A stretch of 64,000 nt of DNA, taken from assembly GCF_030294945.1 (NCBI RefSeq), contig NZ_AP018448.1:5610001-5674000 (forward strand), read 5' to 3'. Shown here one piece after another: positions 25,910-35,222 of the stretch (within the stretch, counting starts at the first letter, position 1; each line of letters opens with the position of its first letter). This stretch comes from Streptomyces graminofaciens (lineage in GTDB: Bacteria > Actinomycetota > Actinomycetes > Streptomycetales > Streptomycetaceae). A program made the translations under genes and the position numbers. The notes beneath the pieces are model-generated. The model was given only the letters and a program-made list of their open reading frames with translations. It was not told the DNA's origin and ran no database searches.

Positions 25910-26919
25910 CCGCCCTCGGCGCGATCCTCGGCTCCGCCGTCGGCGACGCCCTCGGCGCCCCCTTCGAGTTCGGCCCCGAAGGGGCGTTCTCCGCCCGCTT
26001 CCCGCAGCCCGGGCACGGCGGTGAGATGTGCGGAGGCGGCGGCTGGGACCCTGGCGAGGCCACCGACGACACGCAGATGGCCGTGCTCGTCGGGGAGTCG
26101 CTCGTCGAACGCGGCGGGCTCGAACTGCCCGACGTCTTCCGGCGATTCCAACGCTGGGCCGCCTCCTCCCCCAAGGACATCGGCCTCCAGACCGAGGACG
26201 TCCTCACCAACGGCGAACCCTGGGACCTCGCCGCCGCCCTCCACTTCCAGGTCAACCTCCGCGCCGCGGGCAACGGCGCGTTGATGCGGGCGACGACCTC
26301 CGCCGTGTACTTCGCGCCGGACGGGCGGGACGCCACCATGGACGCCGGGCGGCGGCTGTCCGCGCTCACGCACGGGGACGCTGCCGCGTGGGAGGGTACG
26401 GCCGTCTTCCACGAGCTGGTGCGGGTCGCGCTGGACGGGGGCGATCCGATCGCCGCCCTCCCCGGCACCCTGGACGCCGTACGGGACGATCACCGCGCCC
26501 GGTACGCCGTCGTCCTCGCCCCGGACTGGCACCCGGACGACGCCACCGAGTTCAACGGCGCCGTCTGGCCCTGCCTCGGCTCCGCCGTGTGGGCGCTGCG
26601 CACGACGGACTCGTACGAGGGCGCCGTACGGGCCGCCATCGACCTCGGCGGCGACACGGACACCGTCGCCGCGGTGACCGGCGGGCTCGCGGGGGCCGTG
26701 TACGGCGCCGACGCGATCCCGGAGCGGTGGCTGGAGCCGCTGCACATCCCCCTGCCGGGGTTCGCGGACCGGTTGCTGCGCGCCGCCGAACTCTCAGACC
26801 TCGCCCAGCGGCTGACTCGCCGAGCCGCGTCAACGCCACCGCACGACAGGCCAGTTGACGATTTCTCGGGCGCGTACTCGGCTGATTATGATCTTGGCCA
26901 TGACCGTGCAGAACTCTGA
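25906..26919 (+). CDS. ADP-ribosylglycohydrolase family protein
   Basis: This 337-residue protein has the dinuclear magnesium-binding motifs of the family: ATDDTQMA (Thr53, Asp54, Asp55) and GGDTDTVAAV (Asp250, Asp252), with GNGALMRA in the middle and the N-terminal GSAVGDALGAPFE. Such enzymes remove ADP-ribose from proteins, nucleic acids or small molecules. Its ATG overlaps the stop of the truncated antitoxin. In other bacteria an ADP-ribosylglycohydrolase serves as immunity to ADP-ribosylating toxins, so an immunity role in this island is possible but inferred. The last ~25 residues overlap the next gene and are probably not conserved. Confidence 0.87.
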   Translation: MTALGAILGSAVGDALGAPFEFGPEGAFSARFPQPGHGGEMCGGGGWDPGEATDDTQMAVLVGESLVERGGLELPDVFRRFQRWAASSPKDIGLQTEDVLTNGEPWDLAAALHFQVNLRAAGNGALMRATTSAVYFAPDGRDATMDAGRRLSALTHGDAAAWEGTAVFHELVRVALDGGDPIAALPGTLDAVRDDHRARYAVVLAPDWHPDDATEFNGAVWPCLGSAVWALRTTDSYEGAVRAAIDLGGDTDTVAAVTGGLAGAVYGADAIPERWLEPLHIPLPGFADRLLRAAELSDLAQRLTRRAASTPPHDRPVDDFSGAYSADYDLGHDRAEL

Positions 26920-27190
26920 CAAGACGCTTTCCCGCAAGCAGCGGCTTCAGGAGAAGCAGCGCCGCCAGTTGGCGGTCGTCGACACCGTGGACAAGGCCGA
27001 GGTCAAGGTCCGCAAGGCGGAGGCCGAACTGGCCGTGGCCGTCACGGAGGCGGTGCAGGTGTTCGGCAACGAGCAGTCCGCGTCCGAGGCGCTCGACATG
27101 TCGGTCGAAGCGATCCGGCGCTTCCTCCGCCTGGCGCAGGACGGAGCGGCCGCCGCCAACGACGTCGCCGAAGCCGCCGCCAAACCCTGA
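26900..27190 (+). CDS. small coiled-coil protein of unknown function
   Basis: This 96-residue protein is helical and charged, with LSRKQRLQEKQRRQL and a long Ala/Glu/Lys region (DKAEVKVRKAEAELAVAV). It has no membrane segment or signal peptide. The C-terminal part (ASEALDMSVEAIRRFLRLA) resembles a small helix-turn-helix, so weak DNA binding is conceivable. ATG 26900 lies inside the end of the previous gene; ATG 26888 is four codons earlier. I do not recognise the family. Confidence 0.6.
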   Translation: MTVQNSDKTLSRKQRLQEKQRRQLAVVDTVDKAEVKVRKAEAELAVAVTEAVQVFGNEQSASEALDMSVEAIRRFLRLAQDGAAAANDVAEAAAKP

Positions 27191-27241
27191 TCTCGGCGTT
27201 CGACCGGCGACAGCCCCCGGGCGCCCAACGGCCCAACAGCC

Positions 27242-27874
27242 CTAGAGCGCCCGCAACCCCGCCGCCGTAGCCCTGGTCAGACTCGCCAGATACCCCTTCG
27301 GCAGCTTCGGCGACCGCACCACCACCGCGCGCCAGTACAGCGGCCCGAACATCACGTCCAGGGCCAGGTCCTCGTCCACGCCCTCCCGGACCTCGCCGCG
27401 CGCCACCGCCGCCGCCACGATGCCCGTCGCCACGCTCTGCTGGCCCTCCCGCAACGCCTTCTGCATGGCCTCGGCGATCTCGGGATTGCGGGCGGCCTCC
27501 GCCTGAAGGTCGGGGATGATCTGGCCCGCCACCGGGTGGCGCAGGGCGCGGGACGTGACCTCGTACAGCAGCCTGAGGTCCCCTTCCAAGGAACCCGTGT
27601 CCGGCGCCGGCAGGCCCTGTACCGCCACCGCCGACACCAGGTCCAGGACCAGGTGCAGCTTGGAACGCCACCGGCGGTACACCGCCGTCTTGCCGACACC
27701 CGCACGCCGCGCGATGCCCTCGATGGACATCCGGGCGTAGCCCACGGCCGCCAGTTCCTCGAAGACCGCCGCCCGGATCGCCTCGGTCACGTCCTCGCGC
27801 AGCACGGCCGCCCCGGCGGGGGCCCTGCGGCGCGGCGGAGTGCTGTCCACCCGGGCGTCGGCGTTCGTCGTCAT
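27242..27874 (-). CDS. TetR-family transcriptional regulator
   Basis: This 210-residue protein has the TetR helix-turn-helix at about 45-75 (MSIEGIARRAGVGKTAVYRRW) and a C-terminal ligand-binding helical domain (from about 80). It is divergent from the TagGH-type exporter genes, with a 209-base gap that holds two inverted repeats, so it may control itself and the exporter. ATG 27874 gives MTTNADARVDS; an ATG four codons upstream is also possible. The ligand is unknown. Confidence 0.88.
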   Translation of the reverse strand: MTTNADARVDSTPPRRRAPAGAAVLREDVTEAIRAAVFEELAAVGYARMSIEGIARRAGVGKTAVYRRWRSKLHLVLDLVSAVAVQGLPAPDTGSLEGDLRLLYEVTSRALRHPVAGQIIPDLQAEAARNPEIAEAMQKALREGQQSVATGIVAAAVARGEVREGVDEDLALDVMFGPLYWRAVVVRSPKLPKGYLASLTRATAAGLRAL

Positions 27875-27898
27875 ACCGCCCAGCATAGGCCGTTACGA

Positions 27899-27916
27899 CG
27901 AAACGGTTGCGTTCCG
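27899..27916. promoter_or_regulatory. candidate TetR operator
   Basis: CGAAACG-GTTG-CGTTCCG is an inverted repeat with one mismatch, 25 bases upstream of the TetR start. Short palindromes just before a TetR gene often are its own binding site. It is not tested here. Confidence 0.35.
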
Positions 27917-28029
27917 ACGTTCGATCGGCTTACGCTCACGTTGCGACGATACGGTCCCGTCCCGACGTAAGAGCAAGTCAAGAGCGACGCAAAGACGTCG
28001 ATGGACTCGATGGCGTCGGAGACATCGCG

Positions 28030-28045
28030 AAGACGTCGACGTCTT
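28030..28045. promoter_or_regulatory. 16-bp perfect palindrome before exporter genes
   Basis: AAGACGTCGACGTCTT is a perfect palindrome 39 bases before the GTG of the exporter permease. A half site, AAGACGTCGA, lies at 27992-28001. It could be a protein-binding site or form a hairpin in the leader RNA. Confidence 0.4.
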
Positions 28046-28083
28046 GGAGACAAGGGACGCCCCCACTAGCGAAAGCAGCGGAT

Positions 28084-29019
28084 GTGAGCCAGGTCCTCCA
28101 CACACCGCCACCGACCACGCGCGACGCCCAGCCCCCCGCCGAGCCTCCCTCCGAGTCCCCGGCGCAGCTGGCCGCGCGGTACGGCCTCAGCGTCAGCGGG
28201 GCCCGGCCCACCTTGCGCCAGTACGTACGGCAGCTGTGGGCCCGGCGGCACTTCATCACCGCCTTCGCCACGGCGAAGCTCACCGCGCAGTACAGCCAGG
28301 CCAAGCTCGGGCAGGTCTGGCAGATCGCGAACCCGCTGCTCAACGCGGCGGTCTACTACCTGATCTTCGGTCTGCTCATGGGCACCAAGAAGGGCGTCCC
28401 GGACTACGTCCCGTTCCTCGTGACCGGCGTGTTCGTGTGGACCTTCACGCAGAGCTCGATCATGGCGGGCACCCGGGCCATCTCCGGCAGCCTCGGCCTC
28501 GTCCGCGCCCTGCACTTCCCGCGGGCCTCGCTCCCCCTCTCGTACTGTCTGCAGCAGCTCCAGCAGCTGCTGTTCTCCATGGCCGCGCTGGTCGTGATCC
28601 TGCTCGCCTTCGGGGTGCCGGTCGCGCCGTCCTGGCTGCTGATCGTGCCCGCGCTCGCGCTGCAGTTCGTGTTCAACGCCGGGGTCGCGATGGTCATGGC
28701 GCGCATCGGCGCCAAGACCCCCGACATCTCTCAGCTGATGCCGTTCGTGCTGCGTACGTGGATGTACGCGTCGGGCGTGATGTTCAGCATGGACCACATC
28801 CTCGCCGGCCGGGACATGCCCCGCGTCGTGCCCCTGCTGCTTCAGTGCAACCCGGCGGCCGTCTACATCGACCTCATGCGGTTCGCGCTGATCGACAGCT
28901 TCCACGCGAGCCAGCTGCCGCCGCACGTGTGGGCGGTCGCCACGGGCTGGGCGCTCCTCGCGGGCGTCGGCGGGTTCATCTACTTCTGGAAGGCTGAGGA
29001 GACGTACGGCCGTGGCTGA
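28084..29019 (+). CDS. tagG: ABC-2 type polysaccharide/teichoic acid exporter permease (TagG-like)
   Basis: This 311-residue membrane protein has a Pro-rich N-terminus, a segment like those before ABC-2 permeases (RRHFITAFATAKLTAQYSQAKLGQVWQ, in parts) and six membrane segments. It pairs with the ATPase gene that overlaps its stop by 8 bases. TagG/Wzm permeases move polymer across the membrane, here probably the glycopolymer made by the CDP-glycerol enzymes on both sides of the toxin island. GTG 28084 is the start that best fits the N-terminus; the ribosome site is weak. Confidence 0.85.
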   Translation: MSQVLHTPPPTTRDAQPPAEPPSESPAQLAARYGLSVSGARPTLRQYVRQLWARRHFITAFATAKLTAQYSQAKLGQVWQIANPLLNAAVYYLIFGLLMGTKKGVPDYVPFLVTGVFVWTFTQSSIMAGTRAISGSLGLVRALHFPRASLPLSYCLQQLQQLLFSMAALVVILLAFGVPVAPSWLLIVPALALQFVFNAGVAMVMARIGAKTPDISQLMPFVLRTWMYASGVMFSMDHILAGRDMPRVVPLLLQCNPAAVYIDLMRFALIDSFHASQLPPHVWAVATGWALLAGVGGFIYFWKAEETYGRG

Positions 29020-29836
29020 CATCGACACCATCACCGTCCCGCAGCAGCGGGGAACCATCACCGACCTCGTCCCCACCGTCGTCGTGGACTCCGTCGACAT
29101 CGTCTACCGCGTCAACGGCACGGGCGCCGGGCGCGGTACCGCCACCGCCGCGCTCAACCGCATACTGCGGCGCAAGCAGACCGAGAAGGCCGCCGGTGTG
29201 CGCAAGGTGCACGCAGTACGGAACGTCTCGTTCACCGCGTACCGGGGTGAGGCCATCGGGCTCATCGGCACCAACGGCTCCGGCAAGTCGACGCTCCTCA
29301 AGGCCGTGGCCGGGCTGCTGCCCGTCGAGAACGGCCACATCTACACGGACGGCCAGCCGTCCCTCCTCGGCGTCAACGCGGCCCTCATGAACGACCTCAC
29401 CGGCGAACGCAACGTCCACCTCGGCGGGCTCGCCATGGGCATGTCCCGCGAGCAGGTCAAGGAGCGGTACCGGGAGATCGTCGACTTCTCCGGCATCAAC
29501 GAGAAAGGGGACTTCGTCACGCTGCCGATGCGGACGTACTCCTCCGGGATGGCGGCGCGGCTGCGGTTCTCCATCGCCGCGGCCAAGGACCACGACGTGC
29601 TGCTGATCGACGAGGCCCTCGCGACCGGCGACCGCTCCTTCCAGAAGCGCTCTGAGGCCAGGATCAGGGAGCTGCGGAAGCACGCGGGCACGGTCTTCCT
29701 CGTCAGCCACAACAACAAGTCGATCCGGGACACATGTGATCGGGTGCTGTGGCTGGAGCGGGGGGAGCTGCGGATGGACGGGGCCACGGACGAGGTGCTG
29801 AAGGAGTACGAGAACTTCACCGGCGGGAAGAAGTAG
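29012..29836 (+). CDS. tagH: ABC transporter ATPase for polymer export (TagH-like)
   Basis: This 274-residue ATPase has a Walker A GTNGSGKST (86-94), a signature YSSGMAARL, a Walker B VLLIDEALATGD and the H-loop VSHNN. A charged insertion (about 38-65, NRILRRKQTEK) between the first strands is typical of TagH-type enzymes. It starts with GTG inside the permease gene (8-base overlap). It would power export of the cell-wall polymer. It ends one base from the converging GT4 gene with no hairpin between. Confidence 0.9.
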   Translation: MADIDTITVPQQRGTITDLVPTVVVDSVDIVYRVNGTGAGRGTATAALNRILRRKQTEKAAGVRKVHAVRNVSFTAYRGEAIGLIGTNGSGKSTLLKAVAGLLPVENGHIYTDGQPSLLGVNAALMNDLTGERNVHLGGLAMGMSREQVKERYREIVDFSGINEKGDFVTLPMRTYSSGMAARLRFSIAAAKDHDVLLIDEALATGDRSFQKRSEARIRELRKHAGTVFLVSHNNKSIRDTCDRVLWLERGELRMDGATDEVLKEYENFTGGKK

Positions 29837-29837
29837 G

Positions 29838-30938
29838 TCACCTCTCCAGGAAGGTGAACAACGCCTCCCACCGCCCCACGATCTCCTTCTCCCCGTACCT
29901 GAGGATGTTCTCCCTCGCCGCCTCCCCCATCCGGTCCCTGAGCCCCTTGTCGGACATCAACACGTCCAGTTTGCGGGCCAGTTCGCCGGTGTTGCCGGGG
30001 GCGGCGAGGAGGCCGTCCTCGCCGTCGTGGACTATCTCGTGGACGCCCGGCGCGCAGTCGAACGCGGCGCAGGGGACGCCCGTCGCCATCGCTTCCATCA
30101 GGGCCAGCGGGAAGCCCTCGCCCCTCGACGACAGGACGAAGACCGAGGCGCCGCGCAGCGCGCCCGGCACATCGCCGGTGCGGCCCATCCACTCCACCGA
30201 GTCGTCCAGACCGAGGGCCGTGCACTGCTTGCGCAGCACCTCCTCGTCCTCGCCCGAGCCGTAGATCCTCAGGGTCCAGTCGGGGTGCCGGGGCGCGACC
30301 TCCGACCAGGTGTCGAGGAGCATGTCGACGCCCTTGTGGTCGTGCAGCCGGCCGATGCTGACGACCGCCTTCTCGGTGCGCGGGGACGGCAGCTCCGGGA
30401 CGAAGGGCAGGGGGTTCGGCATGAAGGACGTGTTGTTGAGGCCCTCGCCGATCCAGAGGTCCGCGTCCTCGCGGGTGAGGACGAGCATGCGGTCGACGTG
30501 CGCGTCCCGGTAGTGCCTCAGGACCCGCTGGAAGCGCGAGGACAGCCTGGAGCGCTCGTACGACTCGTGGCTCATGCCGATGACCGTCAGCCCGGACGTG
30601 TCCGCCGCCTTCACCCACTCCATCGCCCACACCTGGGTGACGATGACGACTCCGCCGGGGCGGGCGCCTTGGAAGAGAGCCGTCAGGACGGCCCCCTTCT
30701 CGCGCCTGCTCGCCTCGCGCGCGCGGCCGGGGCGCGGCGGCTGGCCCTCGTACAACGTAGTCGTGGGGTACGGGAGTTCGCCCAGCTCCTGGGATATCTC
30801 CGGGGGCGTGATGCCTATGACGTGGACCCGGTGGCCCCGCTTGCCGAACAGCCTCGCCATCTGGTGCGACCAGCTCGTCACACCGCCCAGCTCGTCGACG
30901 CTGTTGGAGACGAAGAAGATGTCCCGGTCACCGCTCAC
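29838..30938 (-). CDS. GT4-family glycosyltransferase
   Basis: This 366-residue protein has the GT-B fold of GT4: an N-domain with ELGGVTSWSHQMARLF, a sugar-nucleotide site VVSIGRLHDHKGVDML, and the EGFPLALMEAMATGVP motif (ExxxxxxxE). It starts with GTG overlapping the stop of the CDP-glycerol gene upstream (GTGA) and so should be co-expressed with it. It likely transfers a hexose to the wall polymer or its lipid-linked linker. Confidence 0.9.
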   Translation of the reverse strand: MSGDRDIFFVSNSVDELGGVTSWSHQMARLFGKRGHRVHVIGITPPEISQELGELPYPTTTLYEGQPPRPGRAREASRREKGAVLTALFQGARPGGVVIVTQVWAMEWVKAADTSGLTVIGMSHESYERSRLSSRFQRVLRHYRDAHVDRMLVLTREDADLWIGEGLNNTSFMPNPLPFVPELPSPRTEKAVVSIGRLHDHKGVDMLLDTWSEVAPRHPDWTLRIYGSGEDEEVLRKQCTALGLDDSVEWMGRTGDVPGALRGASVFVLSSRGEGFPLALMEAMATGVPCAAFDCAPGVHEIVHDGEDGLLAAPGNTGELARKLDVLMSDKGLRDRMGEAARENILRYGEKEIVGRWEALFTFLER

Positions 30939-33826
30939 TTACGCCTCCACTCGGAGAAGAACTGGTCCACGATGCTCGCCGCCGCCGTGCCCCTGTCGTA
31001 CTCGCCGAAGTCCGACACGAACCGCTCCCGCGCCGCCGCGTACTTGACCGTCTGCTCGTCGAGGGACGAGGACGTCAGCACGGCGTGGAGCTCGTCCTCC
31101 GTGCGGACCACCGGGCCCGGCGCCCGCTCCAGGAGGTCGAAGTACGTGCCCCGGCCCTCGAGCACGTACTCCTCGTAGTCGTACGGGAAGAAGAACATCG
31201 GGCGGTCCAGCAGGGCGTAGTCGAACATCACCGACGAGTAGTCCGTGATCAGCGCGTCGGCGAGGGCGAGGAGGGGCGTCACGTCGTGGTGTGCGGATAC
31301 GTCGATGACCCGGCCCCGGACCGACGGGGGGAGGACGACGTGGTCGAGGTAGTGGGCGCGGACCAGCAGGACGTACTCGTCGCCGAACTCCCGTGCGAAG
31401 CGCGCCACGTCGAAGGGGAGCGCGAAGCGGCGACGCCGGCCGGACTTTCGGAACGTGGGGGCGTAGAGGAGGACCTTCTTGTCCGCCGCCAGGCCCAGTT
31501 CATGGGACAGTGGCGGGCGTTCGGACGCCTGCCGCGCCGCCACCAGCGCGTCGTTGCGCGGATACCCCACCCGCAGCAACACCTTCTCCTTCAGCCGGAA
31601 CGCCTTCGCCAGCGTCCGCACGTCGTGCTCGGAGCGGATCAGGAAGTGGTCGAAACGGTCCAGTGTGCGCTGCTGTTCCGCCTGCTCGGCACGGGACTTG
31701 AGCTTCCACTCCGATTCGTCGAAGCCCATCCGCTTGAGCGCCGAGCCGTGCCAGGTCTGGATGTACGTCGTCCCGGGGCGCTTGGCGAGCTTCAGCGGGT
31801 AGCTCTGGTTGTCGATCCAGTACTCGGCGCGGGCCAGTGCCCTCAGGTACGGCAGCGACCAGCGGCGTACGAGCGTCGCGTCGGCCGGGAAGCCCTCCGG
31901 TGCGCCCGTGTACGACCACACCGCCTCGAAGTCGAGATCCTGGCGGCGCATCTCCTCGTAGATCGCCCGGGGGCTGTCGCTGTACTGCTTGCCGAGGTGG
32001 CTCTCGAACACCACGAGCCGCTTGCGTACCGGCAGTCGCTGGAACATCTCGTGATAGAGGCGGATTTTGGCGTCTCCGGAGGTCGCCCTCTTGCGCAGCG
32101 CCTTCGCCCTGCGGTAGCCGGACTTGGCGAGGCGGCCGGGGGCGCCGCGCAGGCCCCGTTCGACGAGGGCGCCCGCCCTCTTGTCGGGGACCAGGCGGAA
32201 GGCGAGGTGGCCACGGGCGGAGACCTGCGGCTCGATGCGGTCGGCGACCAGACGGGTGAGGCGGGGGCGGATCGGCAGGGAGCCGGTCGCCAGGCCCGGC
32301 TGGGAGGCCGTGAGGCGGGTGGTCGTGCGTGTGCCGTCGACGTACAGGTGCAGGCGCACGTCCCACACCGCGTCCACGATGCCCAGCGGGCGCAGGGTCC
32401 CGCTGATGTCGGCCGTGGCCTCCCAGACCACGTACGGGCCCTCGTGCCGGACCGTCGCCACGGGGAGCCGGAACGTCTGGAAGCGGACGCCCGGGCGGCG
32501 GGCGTAGAACTCCAGCGCGGCCGTGAGGCGCGCGCCGGGCGGGATCACGCCGAGCGGGTTGGTGATGCGGCCCGCGAGGCGGACGCGGCCGCGGCCGCCC
32601 AGGTCCACGTACGAGAGCAGCTCGTTGCGCAGGAACAGTCTTTCGACCGGCTTGGCGTGGTAGCCGAGTTCGGTGACGTCCAGGACGCGGCGGGCGAAGG
32701 GGTCGTCGAGGTGCTCGGCACACCAGTAGACACGGCCGCCCTGTTCCGTGAGCGGCGCGGAGACCTTGTCGCCGTTGGTGAGCGTGTCCACGGCGGGCAG
32801 CAGGTTGTCCCAGTCGCTCATCCGGAGGAGGTAGGCGCAGATCGCGTGGATGGGCTCGACCTCGTCGTACGCCGTCGGGTCGATCGACGCCAGATAGGGG
32901 CGGGCCAGCGCGGCGAACTCCTGGCGGTAGCAGGCGTCACGGAAGGGCAGGTCGCGCAGGTGCAGCACCAGGTCGTGCTTGAGGAACTTGACGTCCTTGC
33001 AGAACTTCAGCTCCAGCAGGCCCCGGTCGGCGAGGAGTTGGTCGACCCTGCGGTGGATCTCCATGCGGTGCGCGAAGTTGGCGATCTCGGACCGCCGGTT
33101 GCTGATCGACTTGGCCGCCGACTTGTCCTCGACATGCCATTCATAGACGCGGTTCGGGATGAGCGTGATGCGGTCGGCGGCCACATACGCCTGGGCGGAG
33201 AAGAGCAGGTCCTCGTAGTGGATGCCGACCGGGAAGTCGAGGCCCCGCTCGATCAGGAAGGCCCGGCGGTAGCACTTGTTCGTCGACAGGGTGTCGTAGA
33301 CCAGCAGGTCGGGCAGCTCGGAGATCGCGTCGAGCGTACGGGTGCGGGCGTACAGCCAGGGGTACCACTTGACCCGCTTGCCCGTGCGCGAGTCGACGTG
33401 GACGCGGACGCAGAGACCGGAGACGAGGTCGGCGCCGGTGGTCTCGGCGGCCTCCAGGAAGTTGCGGCAGGCGTTGCGGTCCAGTACGTCGTCGCTGTCG
33501 AGGAAGACGACGTACCCGCCACGGGCCTCGCGCAGGCCCCGATTGCGCGGTGCTCCGCAGCCGCCGCTGTTCTCTGGGAGGCGATACGCCCGAACGCGGC
33601 CCGGGTGCTCGTCGGCGAGTCGCCGGGCGACCGTGTACGAGCCGTCGGTGCTGTGGTCGTCGACGATCACGACCTCGACGCCGCGCAGCGTCTGCGCCAG
33701 GACCGAGCGCACGGCCGTGGGCAGCCTGGCCTCGTCGTTGTAGACGATCACGACGACGGACATCGCCGGCCGTACGGATTCCGTTTTCCCCGACTGCAGT
33801 CGCTGCTCCACTTTCACCCCAAACAT
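30935..33826 (-). CDS. large GT2 / CDP-glycerol glycerophosphotransferase (fourth copy)
   Basis: This 963-residue protein starts with a GT2 unit (about 22-240; VVVIVYNDEARL, DDHSTDGSY, FLDSDDVL, NKCYRRAFL), continues with a beta-rich linker (about 330-560) and ends with the CDP-glycerol unit (about 600-950; WHGSALKRMGFD with His693, LYAPTFRKSG, RAHYLDHV, ITDYSSVMFDYALLDRP). It is longer than the three tandem copies because of the linker, which it shares with the GT2 at 19061-20692. ATG 33826 is used; ATG 33763 directly before the GT2 fold is an alternative. Confidence 0.87.
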   Translation of the reverse strand: MFGVKVEQRLQSGKTESVRPAMSVVVIVYNDEARLPTAVRSVLAQTLRGVEVVIVDDHSTDGSYTVARRLADEHPGRVRAYRLPENSGGCGAPRNRGLREARGGYVVFLDSDDVLDRNACRNFLEAAETTGADLVSGLCVRVHVDSRTGKRVKWYPWLYARTRTLDAISELPDLLVYDTLSTNKCYRRAFLIERGLDFPVGIHYEDLLFSAQAYVAADRITLIPNRVYEWHVEDKSAAKSISNRRSEIANFAHRMEIHRRVDQLLADRGLLELKFCKDVKFLKHDLVLHLRDLPFRDACYRQEFAALARPYLASIDPTAYDEVEPIHAICAYLLRMSDWDNLLPAVDTLTNGDKVSAPLTEQGGRVYWCAEHLDDPFARRVLDVTELGYHAKPVERLFLRNELLSYVDLGGRGRVRLAGRITNPLGVIPPGARLTAALEFYARRPGVRFQTFRLPVATVRHEGPYVVWEATADISGTLRPLGIVDAVWDVRLHLYVDGTRTTTRLTASQPGLATGSLPIRPRLTRLVADRIEPQVSARGHLAFRLVPDKRAGALVERGLRGAPGRLAKSGYRRAKALRKRATSGDAKIRLYHEMFQRLPVRKRLVVFESHLGKQYSDSPRAIYEEMRRQDLDFEAVWSYTGAPEGFPADATLVRRWSLPYLRALARAEYWIDNQSYPLKLAKRPGTTYIQTWHGSALKRMGFDESEWKLKSRAEQAEQQRTLDRFDHFLIRSEHDVRTLAKAFRLKEKVLLRVGYPRNDALVAARQASERPPLSHELGLAADKKVLLYAPTFRKSGRRRRFALPFDVARFAREFGDEYVLLVRAHYLDHVVLPPSVRGRVIDVSAHHDVTPLLALADALITDYSSVMFDYALLDRPMFFFPYDYEEYVLEGRGTYFDLLERAPGPVVRTEDELHAVLTSSSLDEQTVKYAAARERFVSDFGEYDRGTAAASIVDQFFSEWRRK

Positions 33827-33840
33827 CCTGGTTAGTTATC

Positions 33841-33846
33841 TCTATA
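33841..33846 (-). promoter_or_regulatory. possible -10 element for the fourth GT2/CDP-glycerol gene
   Basis: On the minus strand this reads TATAGA inside a locally A+T-rich stretch, about 15 bases before the ATG at 33826. If real, the mRNA would have a leader of under 10 bases. No good -35 box is seen. Confidence 0.3.
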
Positions 33847-33995
33847 AGGCATGACGCCTTTGGGGGCCACTTGGGCAGATGTCCACGGAGGTGTACGCGT
33901 TGCTTCGCAGGGGTATGGGACGTCGGCTGTCACCGCGACGCGAGCGTCCGCGCGATACGCTCCGGTGACGCGACGAGACGAGGGGGGTCCGGTCG

Positions 33996-35039
33996 ATGCG
34001 AGGGGTGGTACCGGAGGCGCTGCGGGCCGATGATCCGCGGGAGATCGCCCAGTACCCGCTGTACGCCCGGATCGGTGAGGGCGGCATGGGTACCGTCTAC
34101 CTCTCCCGCAGCCGGGGCGGCCAGCCGGTCGCGCTGAAGCTGGTGCGCCGCGAGTACGCCGACAGCCCGGCCTTCCGTGAGCGCTTCGCCCGCGAGGTGG
34201 CCGCCGGGCGCCGCGTCTCCGGCTACCACCTGGTGCCGATAGTCGACCACGACGCCGGCGCGGAACGCCCCTGGCTGGCCACCCGCTACATCCCGGGCGT
34301 CCCCCTCGACGAGGCCCTGAAGACGCACGGCACACTGCCCGTCGCCACCGTCCTGCAACTGCTGGCCTGCGCCGCGTACGCGCTGGACGCCGTGCACACC
34401 GCCGGGATCATCCACCGCGACGTCAAGCCCGCCAACCTGCTGCTCGCCGCCGACGGGCCCTGGCTGCTCGACTTCGGCATCGCCCGGGCCGTGGGCGCCG
34501 CCACGCTCACCACCGCCGGACGCCTGATCGGCAGCCCGCGCTACATGTCTCCCGAGCACGCCCTCGGCCGCAGGGTCACCACCGCCTCCGACGTCTTCGC
34601 GCTTGGCGTGATCGCCGCCGAGGCCGCGACGGGGGCGCATCCGTACGGCCGGGGCAACCCGCTCGCCATCGCGACGCGCATCGCGGCCACCGACGTCGAA
34701 CCGCCCGCCCTGGACGGCATCGCCCGCCCCCTCCTCGACGTCGTACGCCGCTGCCTCGTCGCCGACCCGGCCGCCCGCGCCTCCGCCGCCGAGATCGCCG
34801 AGCACTGCGCGGGCGCGGCCCGCCGCGACGTCCGCGATTTCGCGGGCTGGCTGCCGGCCCCGGTCGCGACGTCCGTGGCCATCGTGGAGACGGCCTTCCG
34901 CACGCTGTCCCTGACAGAGGCCCCGACAGCCAGGGCCCCCCACCCCGCCGAGGCCCCGACGGTCCGCCGCATGCCGCAGACGGCGCCCATCACGATGCGG
35001 GACGAGGAATGGCAGCGAAGGGTGCGACGAGAGCCCTAG
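33996..35039 (+). CDS. serine/threonine protein kinase (Hanks type), soluble
   Basis: This 347-residue kinase has the Gly-rich loop GEGGMGTVYLS, the ATP lysine in VALKLVRRE (Lys48), HRDVKPANLL (His140-Arg-Asp142), the metal-binding DFG (Asp159) and SPEHALG as activation-loop end. The last ~65 residues are a Pro/Ala-rich tail with no clear membrane segment, so it looks cytoplasmic. It is divergent from the fourth CDP-glycerol gene, and a second kinase follows downstream. Targets are unknown. Confidence 0.92.
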   Translation: MRGVVPEALRADDPREIAQYPLYARIGEGGMGTVYLSRSRGGQPVALKLVRREYADSPAFRERFAREVAAGRRVSGYHLVPIVDHDAGAERPWLATRYIPGVPLDEALKTHGTLPVATVLQLLACAAYALDAVHTAGIIHRDVKPANLLLAADGPWLLDFGIARAVGAATLTTAGRLIGSPRYMSPEHALGRRVTTASDVFALGVIAAEAATGAHPYGRGNPLAIATRIAATDVEPPALDGIARPLLDVVRRCLVADPAARASAAEIAEHCAGAARRDVRDFAGWLPAPVATSVAIVETAFRTLSLTEAPTARAPHPAEAPTVRRMPQTAPITMRDEEWQRRVRREP

Positions 35040-35222
35040 TGACAACCGCTGTCACCGGCTGGGCACGGCCGACAGCGCCGGGCACCATGGAGCCAAGGTC
35101 TCCGCACGACTCTGTACCGGAACCAAACGGAACCGTAACGCCTGATCCACGTGTCGTAAGTGCCGTATAAGCTCGGACCGCTTCAAGTGCCCAGCCGAGG
35201 CACAGGAGTTCGGCACCGTACC

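Noticed and set aside
27218..27253. 7-bp inverted repeat between the small coiled protein and the TetR gene as a terminator
   Set aside because: The stem is short, the loop is 22 bases and it overlaps the TetR stop codon.
31085..33835. 916-codon plus-strand open frame opposite the fourth GT2/CDP-glycerol gene
   Set aside because: No recognisable domain; the minus strand has two complete catalytic units.
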